In this document: positions 40,745 through 53,000 of the stretch, piece by piece
Layout of the letters: every line of letters starts with the position of its first letter
Numbering within the stretch: position 1 is the stretch's first letter
NCBI GenBank assembly: GCA_947471745.1
Contig: CANJKZ010000463.1
Location: 134,001 to 198,000, forward strand
DNA length: 64,000 nucleotides
Reading direction: 5' to 3'
From: Closterium sp. Naga37s-1
Taxonomy: Eukaryota > Streptophyta > Zygnematophyceae > Desmidiales > Closteriaceae
Made by a program: the position numbers and the translations under genes
The notes under the pieces: model-generated
What the model was told of the DNA's origin: nothing
The model's input: only the letters and a program-made list of their open reading frames with translations
Database searches by the model: none

Positions 40745-42290
40745 AGGGTCCTTACTCCTCTCAGTGGCAGGCAGCCATGGACGCAGAGATGGCTTCCTGG
40801 AAGTCCACAGGCACCTACGTCGACGAGGTTCCCCCACCTGGGGCGAACATCGTCAGTGGCATGTGGATTTTCAGGGTGAAGCGGCCGCCGGGTTCTCCGC
40901 CTGTCTTCAAGGCGCGTTACGTGGCTCGAGGCTTCAGTCAGCGGCAGGGAGTTGACTACTTTCAGACCTTCTCCCCGACCCCGAAGATGACCACTCTTCG
41001 GGTTCTGCTGCACGTTGCTGCTCAGCGTGACTACGAGCTTCACTCCCTTGACTTCCACACTGCTTTCCTACAGGGCAGTCTGCACGAGGAGATCTGGCTG
41101 CGCCGCCCACCTGGCTTCACTGGGTCGTTTCCTCCTGGTACCCAGTGGAGCCTCCGGCGGCCAGTCTACGGTCTCCGCCAGGCGCCACGTGAGTGGCACG
41201 ACACACTGAGGACTACGCTTGCAGCTCTTGGGTTTGCTCCTTCCACTGCTGACCCGTCGCTGTTTCTTCGCACCGACACCTTACTGCCGCCGTTCTACAT
41301 CCTCGTGTACGTCGACAACTTGGTGTTTGCTACAGCTGACACTGCTGGACTCGCCCACGTGAAGTCCGAGCTGCAGAAGAGACACACGTGCACAGACCTG
41401 GGTGAACTGCGCAGCTATCTTGGCTTGCAGATCACCCGGGACAGAGCACGGCGCACCATCACCTTGACTCAGTCACACATGGTGCAGCAGGTCCTTCAGC
41501 GCTTCGACTTCACGTACTCCTCGCCTCAGGCCACTCCCCTGTCTACTCACCACTCGCTCTCAGCTCTGCCTTCGGATGAGTCCGTAGAGCCGAGTGGCCC
41601 GTACCCAGAGCTTGTTGGCTGCCTCATGTACCTGATGACCTGCACTCGACCTGACCTAGCATACCCTCTGAGCATTCTGGCGCGCTATGTTGCTCCTGGG
41701 AGACACCGACCAGAGCACATGGCTGCAGCGAAGAGGGTGTTGCGCTACTTGTGCAGTACTTCGGGCTTGGGGCTAGTGCTTGGAGGGCGGAGTCCAGTGG
41801 TCCTCACTGGTCACGCAGACGCGTCTTGGGTGGACGACCTGGCTACGCAGCGGTCGTCACAGGGTTACACCTTCAGCCTTGGTTCCGGCTCTGTTTCGTG
41901 GCGGTCTACCCGCTCGTCTTCTGTTCTCAGCTCCAGCTGTGAGGCTGAGATCTACGCAGGGCCATGGCTGCACAGGAGTTACGCTGGCTCACCTACTTGC
42001 TGACTGACCTGGGAGAGCCGCCTCGTTCTCCTCCAGTTCTGTACGTAGACAACAAGGCCATACTGGCCTTGTGTCGGGAGCACAGACTGGAGCACATAAC
42101 GAAGCACATTGCTCTTCGCTACTTCCTTGCTCGTGAGCTGCAGCAGCGTGGCCAGCTGCGCCTTGCTTACGTGGCCTCTCAGGCCAACACTGCTAATATC
42201 TTTACCAAGGCACTTCAGCCTTGTGATCATCAGCGCTTCTGTACTATGCTAGGTCTTGTGCCTACTTGGCCTCACTTGCTTACCTCTTGA
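40745..42290 (+). pseudogene. Copia C reverse transcriptase and RNase H
   Basis: RT is open from 40777, but the catalytic box reads YVDN where copia D has YVDD: the second aspartate codon GAC became AAC. One base is lost near 41960 (GCAGGGCC against GGGGCC in D), and the RNase H tail continues in another frame to 42290. It is inactive as it stands. Confidence 0.88.
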
Positions 42291-42612
42291 CTTTGCTTGT
42301 TCTGTGATCTATATATACCTGCACTTGCTTGTTTACCTTTATATATGAACTTGCATGTGAACTGGCCTTGTGGCCTTTGAACCTGTGCTCAGACTGTGTG
42401 GTGACGTTGTGATCCACCCTGAGCTTGCTTTGCTTTGCTTTGCTTGACTGGTCTTGTGACCCCTAGTTCTCCCCCACTTTGCCTATGGGGGTGTGTCAGA
42501 TAAATATGCCTTAGCCTATGTAGGCTGTAGTGGGGTAGACACTAAGGGGCACATCTTTCATATTTGTATCTCACACTTTCCTAGTTCATTCATTCCTGTT
42601 TCAATTCTCACA

Positions 42613-44078
42613 CGAGGTGCCTCTCCCAAGTCGGTCAGCAGGTAGGTGAGCCAGCGAAGCTCCTGTGCAGCCATGGCCCCAGCGTAGATCTCAGCCTCAC
42701 AACTGGAGCTGAGAACAGAAGAAGAGCGGGTAGACCGCCAGGAGACAGAGCCGGAGCCAAGACTGAAGGTGTAACCCTGTGACGACCGCTGCGTAGCCAA
42801 GTCATCAACCCAGGAGGCGTCAGCGTGACCAGTGAGGACAACTCGAGCCCGTCCTCCAAGCACGAGCCCCATGCCCGATGTACTGCACAAGTATCGCAAC
42901 ACCCTCTTCGCAGCATCCCAGTGCACCTTTCGGTGCCTGCCGGGAGCCACGTAGCGAGCCAGAAGGCTGAGAGGGTATGCGAGGTCAGGTCGTGTGCAAG
43001 TCATCAGGTACATGAGGCAGCCCACAAGCTCTGGATACGGGCCACTCGGCTCTACGGACTCGTCCGAAGGTGGAGCTGAGAGCGAGTGACCGGTAGGCAG
43101 AGGAGTGGACTGTGGCGAGGAGTACGTGAAGCCGAAGCGCTGAAGGACCTGCTGCACCATGTGTGACTGAGTCAAGGTAATAGTGCGCTGTGCTCTGTCC
43201 CGGGTGATCCGCAAGCCAAGATAGCTTGTCAGCTCACCCAAGTCTGTGCACGTGTGTCTCTTCTGCAGCTCGGACTTCACGTGGGCGAGTGCCTCCGTGT
43301 CAGCAGTAGCAAAGACAAGGTCGTCTACGTACACAAGAACGTAGAACGGCGGCAGAGTAGCGTCAGTGCGTAGAAACAGAGAAGGGCCAGCAGTGGAAGG
43401 AGCAAAACCAAGAGCAGCAAGAGTCGTTCTGAGCGTGTCGTGCCACTCACAGGGCGCCTGGCGGAGACCGTAGACTGGCCGCCGGAGGCTCCACTGGGTA
43501 CCAGGAGGAAACGACCCAGTGAAGCCAGGTGGGCGGCGCAGCCAGATCTCCTCGTGCAGGCTGCCCTGTAGGAAGGCTGTGCTGAAGTCAAGCAAGTGGA
43601 GCTCGTAGTCACGCTGAGCAGCAACGTGCAGCAGTACCCGAAGGGTCATCTTCGGGGTAAAGGAGAAGGTCTGAAAGAAGTCAACTCCCTGTCGCTGACT
43701 GAAGCCACGTGCAACGTAACGCGCCTTGAAGGCAGGCGGAGAACCCGGCGGCCGCTTCACCCTGAAGATCCACATGCCACTGACGATGTTCGCCCCAGGT
43801 GGGGGAACCTCGTCTACGTAGGTGCCTGTGGACTTCCAGGAAGCCATCTCTGCGTCCATGGCTGCCTGCCACTGAGAGGAGTAGGGACCCTCTATCGCCT
43901 CTGCGTAAGAGCGCGGGGTCGGGATGTCTAGTGCATCCGGGTCTCCCTCAGGGGCAAGCAGCATGGACACGAGATGAGGTGAAGCAGCAGCAAAACACTC
44001 AAGGTCCTCCTGTCTGTCCTCAAGAACGTCCGTGCCAAGAGCACACTCACCCCCGACGGACGGAGGACAGACAGACAC
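42613..44078 (-). pseudogene. Copia D reverse transcriptase and RNase H N-terminal part
   Basis: RT motifs VSGMWIFRVKR, VARGFSQRQGVDFFQTF and the catalytic LVYVDDLVFAT are intact. RNase H begins (SSSCEAEIYAGAMAAQELRW) and is cut at the copia C insertion. The upstream end near 44078-44113 is joined to IN by a deletion and is out of frame with it. Confidence 0.88.
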
Positions 44079-44113
44079 AAACGCAGACTCAGCAACAAGA
44101 CTAGCGGCGTAGT

Positions 44114-46684
44114 CTAGGCGACAGGCTGCAGCAAAGTCAACAGAAAGTGGGGAGCAGCCGCATGGATCATGGACGTACGAGCGACATCCATGACCATGCC
44201 AATGCGGCGCTCAGCAATCCCATTTTGCTGCGGGGAGGCCGGAAGCGTGAACGTCTGGCGGATGCCCTCCAAACGACAGAAGGCTCTCAGGAGGTCGGAG
44301 GAAAACTCCCCGCCTCTGTCTGAGTGCAGACGCAGAACAGGAAGGTCGGAGCCGAAACTCTCACTAAGCTGGCGACGAGCACCGCGGATCCAGTCGATCA
44401 ACACCTCAGTGACCTCACCCTTGCTGCGCAAGGGGAAGATTGTGGTGTAACGCGAGTAGTCGTCAACGACCAGCAGGAAGTAACGCTCGTGACCCTGTCC
44501 ACGAACGCGGGCTGGGCCCCACACGTCCATGTGAAGAGTCTGCAGAGGGGCCTCAGTCGGAGGAAACGAGGAGGAGTGAGGAGCGGCGCGCTGCCGGCCC
44601 TCGACACAAGGAACACAGGTGGGGGCAGGCCCCGGAGGAAGGGGAGGGAGGGACCTGGGGAGTCCAGAGACAAGAGCACGGGAGGCCATACCTCGAAGAC
44701 GAGGCAGGGAGGGGTGACCAAGGCGGTGGTGCCAGAGGAGAGTCTCGTGCGCCAGAGGAAGACACGAGCAGGGGGCAGACGCAGGACTAGACCTGGACGC
44801 AGCAGCAAACACCTGACTGGACGCAGCTACCTGGCCAGACGCAAGGACCGGAGGAGGCGCAGTAGTCAGTGTGTACAGACTCGACCCTGGCCGACGGGTG
44901 AACGTGGCCAGGTGGCGGCCCGTCCGAGAGCAAGTGCAGTGGGTCACACGCTGACCTCCAGGGGTGAACTGGTCAACCCACGCGTCCTGTAGGTCAGCTC
45001 CACTCACCAAGTTCGTAGAGAACGAGGGGAGGTGGAGTCCCGACAGCAAGCCCGACAGGGCCGCAGGACACGGTAGAACCGTGGAGGAGTGTGCAAGGAC
45101 TGGGCCCCCGGAGGGGTCAGCAAGGGAGACCGCAACAGGCCGACGGAGCGGCGTGAGCGTGGTGCTGTCTCTAAAGAAAGAGCGCGAAGCACCAGAGTCA
45201 AGTGTGAAGGTGTGAAAGGACTCAGTAGGTGCAGTACCAGAGGGAGGAGACGTACCAGCACCTGGAGCAGCAGACGCACTAGCACCTAGAGCAGCAGCCG
45301 CACTAGCACCTAGAGCAGCAGCCACAATGCCCGGGTCGGGCGGGACACGCAGGTAACAGTCACCCTCAGTAATATCAGCAAGAGCATACATGGCAGCAAG
45401 GATAGCATCAAAGTCTAGATCAAAGATAGGCACATTCTGCAGAAGCAGATCATGCCAACGAGGAAGCTCAATAGCGTCAGGAAACTGGGTACGCCAAGCG
45501 TCAGTCAGGCGGCCGAAGCAGCGCTGCGTGGTGTGTGGGAGACCACACACCTCCCCACTACGAGTGCCTGTGCGAAGAACGTACGCGCAGGGACCTGCAC
45601 CCCCAGACCTCCCACGCCCAGCGTACCACTCACGAAGCTGCTGAACAGACAGGGTCTCACGGGTGCGCAGCTGCTGCTGACGCTGGCCGCCACCAAGGCC
45701 TCCACGCTGCGTGGCTGCACCGCGACCAGCACCACCTCCTCCGCTACCTCCACCACCGCTGCCGCCGCCTCCACCGCCTCCGCCACCGCCTCCACAGCCT
45801 CCACCGCCGCCACCGACGCCCCCACCCCCGGGACCACCCCCACCACCACCTCCACCTCCTCCACCGCTTCCCCCACCGCCCCCTCCACCACCCTTGCTTC
45901 CCTTGCCCTTGCCAGTGCGGCGTCGCCCACTAGGGGCAGACGCAGCGCCGACCTCCTCAGTGCCAACGAGGTCGACAGCAGCAGCAGAGGCAACAGAGGG
46001 GAGAAGGGGGACAGGGGAACACCCCTCAAAGAAGGGGGTGCGACGGTCGCCGCGAGAAGCCCCAACAGCTAAGATACTCTTCTCAGCTGCAGCTAGGCGC
46101 TCCTCTAGCAAGTCGACAGTCAGCTCGGTAGGGCAAAGGGAGAGAAAGTGATCCCTGACTGAGGAGAGAGAGTCAGGGAGGCGGGTGACTAGGTAGTAAA
46201 GGGTGATGTACATGGGGGGGGAGTTCGTGGAAAGAAACTCAGTGGGAAGGGCAGCGCTGTAGCGAGCGTCACTAGTGCGGAGGTGAGCAACTAGGTCAGC
46301 AACTGTGGCAAAGGCGGCTAGGTCAGGAAAAAGGTACGGCAGCATGAGGCGGCTGAGGGCAGCAGTGGTAGGGGAGGAGTAGCGTGCAACTACAGCGTCG
46401 TACAGAGCCCTAGCACTCTTGTACTGACTAAAGTGCGCGCGCTCAGTAGACGGCAGGTGATTGCGCACAGCAAGACGAGCAGCAGCATCGCGCGTGAGCC
46501 ACTGCGAGCGAACAGTACTGTCAGCATCAGCAGTAGGGGCAGTAGAGGCACCAGACGTGAGATCGAACAGTGAGAGACCATCCTTGCTATCGCACTGTAG
46601 GAAAAGCAGCAGATCATCTAGCCAGACCTCAAAGTCAACAGCTCGACCCTCAGCATCAAAGGTAAGAACATTGAGACTAGCCAT
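44114..46684 (-). pseudogene. Copia D Gag, protease and truncated integrase
   Basis: One frame of 856 residues: Gag from MASLNVLTFDAEGRAVDFEV, a Gly-rich block, protease LDSGASRSFF, GAG-pre-integrase, and integrase with VDDYSRYT, LHSDRGGEF and QQNGIAERRIG. It ends abruptly after APHFL, where copia C continues for roughly another 500 residues before RT. Confidence 0.9.
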
Positions 46685-46789
46685 GACAGGAGCAGCAGTA
46701 GGCTAGCAGCAGCAGCAGTGCAACTCGGCAGGGCAGGCTGGGCAGGGCGGCGCGGCTCGGCAGCGCGGCGCTCTTACCAGTGACAAGGC

Positions 46790-47760
46790 AGGGGTAGGGC
46801 CGGGGCAGGGCCGAGGCAGAGCCGGGGCAGGGCCGGGGCAGGGCAGAGGTAGGATGCAGGGCCGGGGCAGGGCCGGGGCAGGGCCGGGGCAGGGCCGGGG
46901 CAGGATGCAGGGCCGGAGCAGGGCCGGGGCAGGGCCGGGGCAGGGCCTGGGCAGGGCCGGGGCAGGGCCGGGGCGAGGTCGCGACAGGGCCGGGGCGGGG
47001 TCGGGGCTGGGCCGCGGCAGTGCAGGAGCAGGGCCGGGGCAGGGCGGAGACAGGGTCGGGGCGAGGGCCGGGGCAGAGCTGCGACAGAGCCGCAGTAGGG
47101 CCGGCTGGGCCTGAAGGGGGCCTTTAATGGGGCCTGACGGGGCCATGCGGAGCCTCTAACGGGGCCTGACGGGGCCGACGGGGCCTCTAACGGGGCCTGA
47201 CGGGGCCTACGGGGCCTTAAACAGGGCCAAACGGGGCCTGACGGGGCCTCACGGGGCCTCTAACGGGGCCTGACGGGGCCGTACGGGGCCTCTAACGGGG
47301 CCTGACGGGGCCTTACGGGGCCTCTAACGGGGCCGGAAGGGGCCTTACGGGGCCTCTAACGGGGCCTCTAACGGGGCCTGACGGGGCCGTACGGGGCCTC
47401 TAACGGGGCCTCTAACGGGGCCTGACGGGGCCGTACGGGGCCTCTAACGGGGCCTGACGGGGCCTTACGAGGCCTCTAACGGGGCCGAAAAGGGCCTTAC
47501 GGGGCCTGACGGGGCCTTACGGGGCCTCTAACAGGGCCTGACGGGGCCGTACGGGGCCTCTAACGGGGCCTGACGGGGCCGTACGAGGCCTCTAACGGGG
47601 CCGAAAGGGGCCTTACGGGGCCTTAAACGGGGCCAAACGGGGCCTGACGGGGCCTTACGGGGCCTCTAACGGGGCCTGACGGGGCCTTAAGGGGCCTCTA
47701 ACGGGGCCTTACGGGGCCTTACGGGGCATAACGGGGCCTTACGGGGCTTTACGTGGCGGG
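46790..47760 (-). repeat. GC-rich leader repeats of copia D
   Basis: Plus-strand spelling: GGGCCGGGGCAGGGCC units (46795-47100), then GGGGCCTCTAACGGGGCCTG units (47110-47750). These fill the 5' leader between the LTR and gag in minus orientation. Long frames here (Pro-rich) are repeat artefacts. Confidence 0.8.
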
Positions 47761-48030
47761 CGCTAGCTCTGAGGGCAGGCGCAGGGGCCGCGACGGGCCT
47801 CGAAGGGAAAGCGCGACGCGCGCGTCAAGTAGGCAGTAAAAAATTTTAGTGGTGGGCCCTTTTTTAAAATTCTCGAAACTAGCTCTATACCATGTGAGAA
47901 AGATAGATGAAAGAATGAATGAACTAGAAATAAGATGGGTACAAATAGGAAACACATAAGTGTTGTACCCTCTAAGAGCTACCCCACTACAGCCTAAATA
48001 GACCATAGCAGATATAAGTTTGACAGCCTA

Positions 48031-49472
48031 GACCAGCCCACTACTGACAGGCCTATTTACCCACGGTTATCAGACTGATCCATTTTTCACAGGCGGAAAC
48101 TCGCAGCAGTTCGCCGCAGCAAGGGGAGTCTATTACGTAAAAGCCGGCACCGATCGCATCTGGGTACCAGGCTACACACTCCTACGGGAATTACTGTTAC
48201 AAGAGGCACATGACGGAGTCACCTCAGGACACTTTGGAGTAGAGAAAACACGGCAGCAGCTGCAGCGGTACTACTACTGGCCCGAAATGTTGACCGGCGT
48301 ACAACGACACGTGGCATCGTGTCCCACCTGACAACTCATGAAATCATCACGAAAGCGGCCGGCAGGACAATTGCAACCGATACCACCCCCAGAGCGTGCA
48401 TGGCAGCAGGTGACGATGGACTTTGTTACGGGGTTACTGGCGGGTGCAAGTGGGAACGACGCGATCCTGGTCGTCGTCGATCGATGGACGAAAATGGCAC
48501 ACTTCGCAGCCTGCACGAAATCAATCATAGCCGAAGAAACGGCCCGCCTCTTCATCGCAACCATTGTTCGATTACACGGGATACCAGCTACAATCATCAG
48601 CGACCGTGACACGAAATTTACCAGCAACTTCTGGCGGAACCTGTGGCAGCAGTTCGGCATGAGGCTGCAGTTCAGTTCTTCGTACCACCCCGAAACCGAC
48701 GGACAGACAGAATGGGCAAACCAGACCATGGAACAGTTAATCCGAGCCACGTGCGACGACCCCACCACCTGGGAACAACAACTGCCACTAATCGAATTCG
48801 CGTACAACAATTCGCCATCCGCCACGACCCAACAGTCACCATTTTACCTGAACTACGGACAAGACCCTCCAGTACCCATGACTCCGAATCCCGACAACCC
48901 AGTGCCACGCGTGTAGCAATTCGCAGATATTCTACAGGCAGCACAAACCAGGGCAGCAGACGCAATTAAAAAAGCCAACGTCATCGCTAAACGCAACCCC
49001 GACCGCCACCGCAGACCCGTCACTTACCAACCCGACGGCTTAGTTCTACTCGACCTCCGCGTGCCCATAACTCCGAAACTCCGCCCCCGATATTGTGGGC
49101 CATTTCGCATCAGCCACATGATTACACCCGTCACCGCCCATCTTCTCCTCCCTGCTGACTGGTACATCAGCCCGTCTTTCCACGTCAGCCTACTTCGTCC
49201 CTACATCCCATCCACCAGCCAACTGGCCCAAAATCGCCCCGCCAGCATGGACATGACCACCGACCGAGCAAGTTATCACGCCCAAAAAGATTCTGAGTCA
49301 CCGAGTTCGCGACCCACAAGGAGCACGAAGGGTCGAATTCTTGATCCGCTGGAAAGATCGCACACCCACCGAGGACAATTGGGTCCCCCTGGGCAACATC
49401 GAAAACCACCCGGTCCTCAACGAATACCTGCGCAGCCGAAATTTCCGAGATATACACGCGCTCTCGTAAGGG
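48031..49472 (+). pseudogene. Gypsy integrase and chromodomain
   Basis: An H2C2 region (QEAHDGVTSGHFG ... RHVASCPT, its last Cys replaced by a stop), a core with MDFVTGLL, ISDRDTKFTS and TDGQTEWANQ (D, D, E intact), a stop at 48914, then a C-terminal domain and a chromodomain-like end ([20 protein letters not shown]). The chromodomain assigns the element to the chromoviruses, which target integration through histone marks. Frames change at least twice. Confidence 0.85.
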
Positions 49473-49508
49473 AAGCCTTCCTTTGGGGGGGGGGGGGGCG
49501 GGGGGTAG

Positions 49509-49775
49509 TGTAAGGAAAATTCCTTTTCCTTACTTCGCGTCCCTGCTCAGCGCGTACACCACTGTTCCCGCCAACAACACCCCACAATATCCCGTTACCA
49601 CTCGCGACATTCGCCTCGACACCATTCCCGCCACTGTTCACGATGCGACCCAACCTCACGGTTTGGTTGGTAACCCACGCTCCGGACCTCCGCCTCGACA
49701 GTCCCCCAACCTCGGCATCAGGCCCGTCGCGCACCCCATTTTTCACGTTACCGTTACCACCGCAGCTTCGCTATA
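49509..49775 (+). repeat. Gypsy 3' LTR, truncated by a DNA transposon
   Basis: It starts TGTAAGGAAAATTCC and matches the 5' LTR through CTTCGCTATA, where it stops. The remainder should lie beyond the DNA transposon, outside this window. Confidence 0.85.
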
Positions 49776-50060
49776 CTGTATGGCCCCGGATATAGGCGCC
49801 GTCCGATTAAGAGCGCCGACGCTTCTATCTGGAGCATGGCGCTTATGGCCGGAACTCGATTATAAGCGCCCCCCCTCTAGAGGGTGTACTTATTTTAAGC
49901 GCACCCCTTTCACGTTGTGGAGGTTTCATTACGAAATATGAACAACAATTAACACTAAACATGAGCATGATAAATTTTCACCTACAACATACAGTTGTAT
50001 AGACACTAACACTGACACTAAACTAGAAATTGCTAAGTTCAACATTTCTACCTAGAAAAT

Positions 50061-53000
50061 CTACTCCTCCTCGTCGGATTCGGGCTCCTGGCATTTGTTG
50101 CCAAAGAAGCCATCGGCGATGATGGAATCATCGACGTCCACCTCCGCGGTCAGCTGGCTCCGCCTGTGCGCCATGGCGAGGCCGTCCTCACTGCCGTCAA
50201 GCGCGTTGCTGATGCCACAGGTGAGGAAGGCGCGCTTGATGAGGTCCGCGGACACTGCTCTCCAGGCCCGTGAGATCCACCTCACGACCACCTCTGGGGG
50301 TGGCTTCTTCAAGTTCCCTGTACCAACAGAATCACACAATATTTCGTTAGCGCAACAAAAGGGGGGACAATCATCTACGGTAAGATAGGGACTCGCGTGC
50401 CTATCATACCTGCTCTGGTTAGCTGTTCTTGGCCTTCTTCTTGAAACCACTTCTGATACTGCTGGCGAACGCTCGCCTTAAAGCTCTTGTTGATGCAGAC
50501 GTCGAGGGGCTGTACCTTCGCCGTGCAGCCAGACGGGATGATCGCCGGCACGCAGTTGAGCTCGCGAAACTTCTCCTTCACCCCCTCAGTGAGGTGACTG
50601 CGGTACGAGTCCAGTACGACCATCGAGCTCCGCGCATGCCTCCCGAACCCAGGCTTTAAAAAGGGCTTGACGCTCTCCTCAAGCCATCGTATGACGCCTT
50701 CCGCATCCATCCAGCCGTTCTCGTGACACACCATGACCACATCTGCATAACAAAGAAGCTTCTGTAAGTTTCTCGTAAAAAACAGGACCGATGAAAAGCA
50801 TACAAACAAGAATCATGACTGACCCGGCGGGAACACCCCTTTCGGCACGGTCTTCCGCTTGAAAAAAACCCACGGCTTCAGCTTCATGCCATCCGCCGTG
50901 CACGCCAACATCACGGTCACGCGCTCCTTCTGGTACCCCGCGCTCCTGATGGGCACCGACCGAACACCGGTTTGGTCGACGATAGTGGTGGCGGGCATCT
51001 CTAGCCACAGTGGCGTCTGGTCGGCGTTGATAATCCACGTCATCTCGATGCCGCGCTCCCGACGCTTGTCACGGACGAATTGCCAGAAATTCTTGCACTG
51101 CTCCGCGACATCTTCGGTTGAGCACAGTTACGGTTAGTGAGTAACAAGTGCATACACATGGCATAGAGAATAAAAATGATTCTTACGGGCGGCGGTTTTC
51201 TGGGCGACCTTCGTCTTCATTCGCACGCTTAGATTCCACCGCCGACGGAACCGGTCCGACCACCGTTGGCTCCCTTTCCACTTCACAAGGGGGTAGAGAA
51301 TCTTCATGAACTCCCAGGACCACTCCTGCAGGCGGCCGACGGACACCGCAGTTCCCTTGCGTCGCCAGTCGAGCAGTCGCTCATACACCTTGATCTCCAT
51401 CGGGCGGTACCACGACGCCCTGCCGCGACCGTGCATGCGGCACCTGGCAGAGTGGGCTTCCTTGAGGAAATCAGCGGCATGCTTCCAGTTGGCGAGGCAC
51501 TTGCGGTGGATGCCACTCTCGCGAGCCAGAGCGCGCACCGACACCACCACATCCAGCTGCGCGACCCACTTCAACTTCTCGGCGGCAGTATAGGCCTGGA
51601 GCTTGTGGTCGTTGGGCTTGTGCCTGGGAGAGGGGGGGCGAGAATCACGGTTCTGTGAAGAAGGGTGAGGTCGCTTTCGATTACGTGGAGGATAAGTTGG
51701 TATCGGGAGTTTCTCGGGGAGGCCATCGCGTGACCAGTATTCGACGCCGTCGTCGTCGTCATCGCCCGGCGTACCCTTGGGGAACACATCCTCAGCAGTG
51801 CCGGCCTCAGTAGCGGCCTCGGTGTCGGCCTCAGTGCCACCCTCGGCGCCGGCGTCGCCCTCAGCGCGCCAATCTTCCTCGGCGTCTTGCACGTCGTTGT
51901 CAGCGCCGACTGCAGATTTGTCCCACGTGAAATCTTCTGGCTGGCCCCAACGTGGTGCTGGCGCTGGAGCGAGCACGTCAACATCGGGGCCCTTGTCATA
52001 ATTGTTGGGCTGAGAAGAGCCCTTAGGAACTTTCAGGACTAAGATCAGATGTTGACGTAGAGTTGTAACAGCGGAAGCGTTTAATAAAGAGCTGTCGTGA
52101 ACCACCTTGTGCTAGTTTGTGAGAACAAGATAAGTTGACTAATAGCAGAGAAGTACAAGGTTTTTATATGATTACAAAGGAATATTGAAAGTTCTATTTT
52201 AACTGTTTTTGCTGTTGCGGTTCGATACAGTGCCGACTCGGGTAACTGCTCTGTAACGAGTCAGTTATGTGTCCTTGCTGTCGCACTGTACGTTTCGTCA
52301 GGTCAAAGGTCGGAGACCTTTGACCTTCGCGCAACCTCCGAAGGTTGACTCGAGTGCTACTTCGCTGTAGTCAGTTCCGTTTTGTGTCGAAGCTTCGATA
52401 CGACAGAAGCGTTATAAATCACTTGTTTCCAACACTCCCCTTTGCTTCTGGAGGATCGTTGCTGATGACGTGTCCTTGCCCAGTCAGCAACATGCAGTAC
52501 TCGAACTTCTGTTTTCCAAGTTTCTTGGTCAAGTAGTCGGCTGCCATCTCGGATGTGGGACAGTAGGATAGTTCGAGTCTTCCCTTTTCAATCTCGTCTT
52601 TCACGAAGAAGTACCGAAGGGCGATGTGCTTCGTTCGATTCGCGAACCCGTTTTTGTTCGCTATGCGAATGGCTGATTGGTTGTCGCAGATGAGAGAGAA
52701 ATTGGGTAACTGAGCCAATTTTGCTTCCTCCAGTAGTTCGCGAAGATATAGCCCTTCCTTGGGTGCTGAGCAGAGTGCGATATATTCTGATTCTGCTGAC
52801 GAGAGAGCAATTAGCTCTTGCTTGTTCGACTGCCATGAGATAGGCCCGATAGGTTCGAGTCTGTAGACGTAGCCGGTTCGAGACCGTCTGTTGTCGGATT
52901 CTCCAGCGTGATCGGCGTCGACGTAGCCGATTAGCTTAGGTGTTGCGGAGCTTGTTTTGTGGTAGGTGAGTCCGATTGTCGGAGTACTGACGAGGTAGTG

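Larger units (their letters stand above)
35337..42612 (+). mobile_element. Ty1/copia element C (plus), nested in copia D
   Basis: Identical-length LTRs of 119 bp (35337-35455 and 42494-42612, TGTCAGATA...CTCACA) are flanked by the exact duplication CGAGG. The primer-binding site TGGTATAGAGC follows the 5' LTR, and the purine tract TATGGGGGTG precedes the 3' LTR. C and D belong to closely related families: their proteins align almost end to end. C is coding-dead (frameshifts near 36900, 37880, 40720 and 41960, and an altered RT active site). Confidence 0.94.
34705..48025 (-). mobile_element. Ty1/copia element D (minus), host of copia C
   Basis: Two 133-bp LTRs (34705-34837 and 47893-48025, TGTGAGAAAG...TTTGACA) differ at a few positions. 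Flanks are ACCTA and GCCTA, a probable 5-bp target duplication with one change. The primer-binding site TGGTATAGAGC abuts the right LTR, and the purine tract ATGGGGGTG abuts the left LTR (both in minus orientation). It carries gag-PR-IN, RT and RNase H, but copia C (35337-42612) splits RNase H, and a deletion fuses IN to the RT linker. Confidence 0.92.
29553..49775 (+). mobile_element. Ty3/gypsy chromovirus, oldest element of the nest
   Basis: The 5' LTR (29553-29836, TGTAAGG...ATAACA) is followed two bases later by TGGTTATCAGAGC, a primer-binding site for initiator tRNA-Met. Gag, protease, RT-RNase H, integrase and a chromodomain follow in gypsy order, then a G-rich purine tract (49483-49507) and a 3' LTR from 49509. 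The element is interrupted at 31433-32914 and 34705-48025, and its 3' LTR is cut at 49775 by a DNA transposon. Several in-frame stops (near 33086, 34574, 48330, 48914) show it is dead. Confidence 0.92.

Noticed and set aside
46703..47146. Pro-rich protein next to copia D
   Set aside because: It is frame-open only because of the GC-rich leader repeat, with no domain and no conservation expected.
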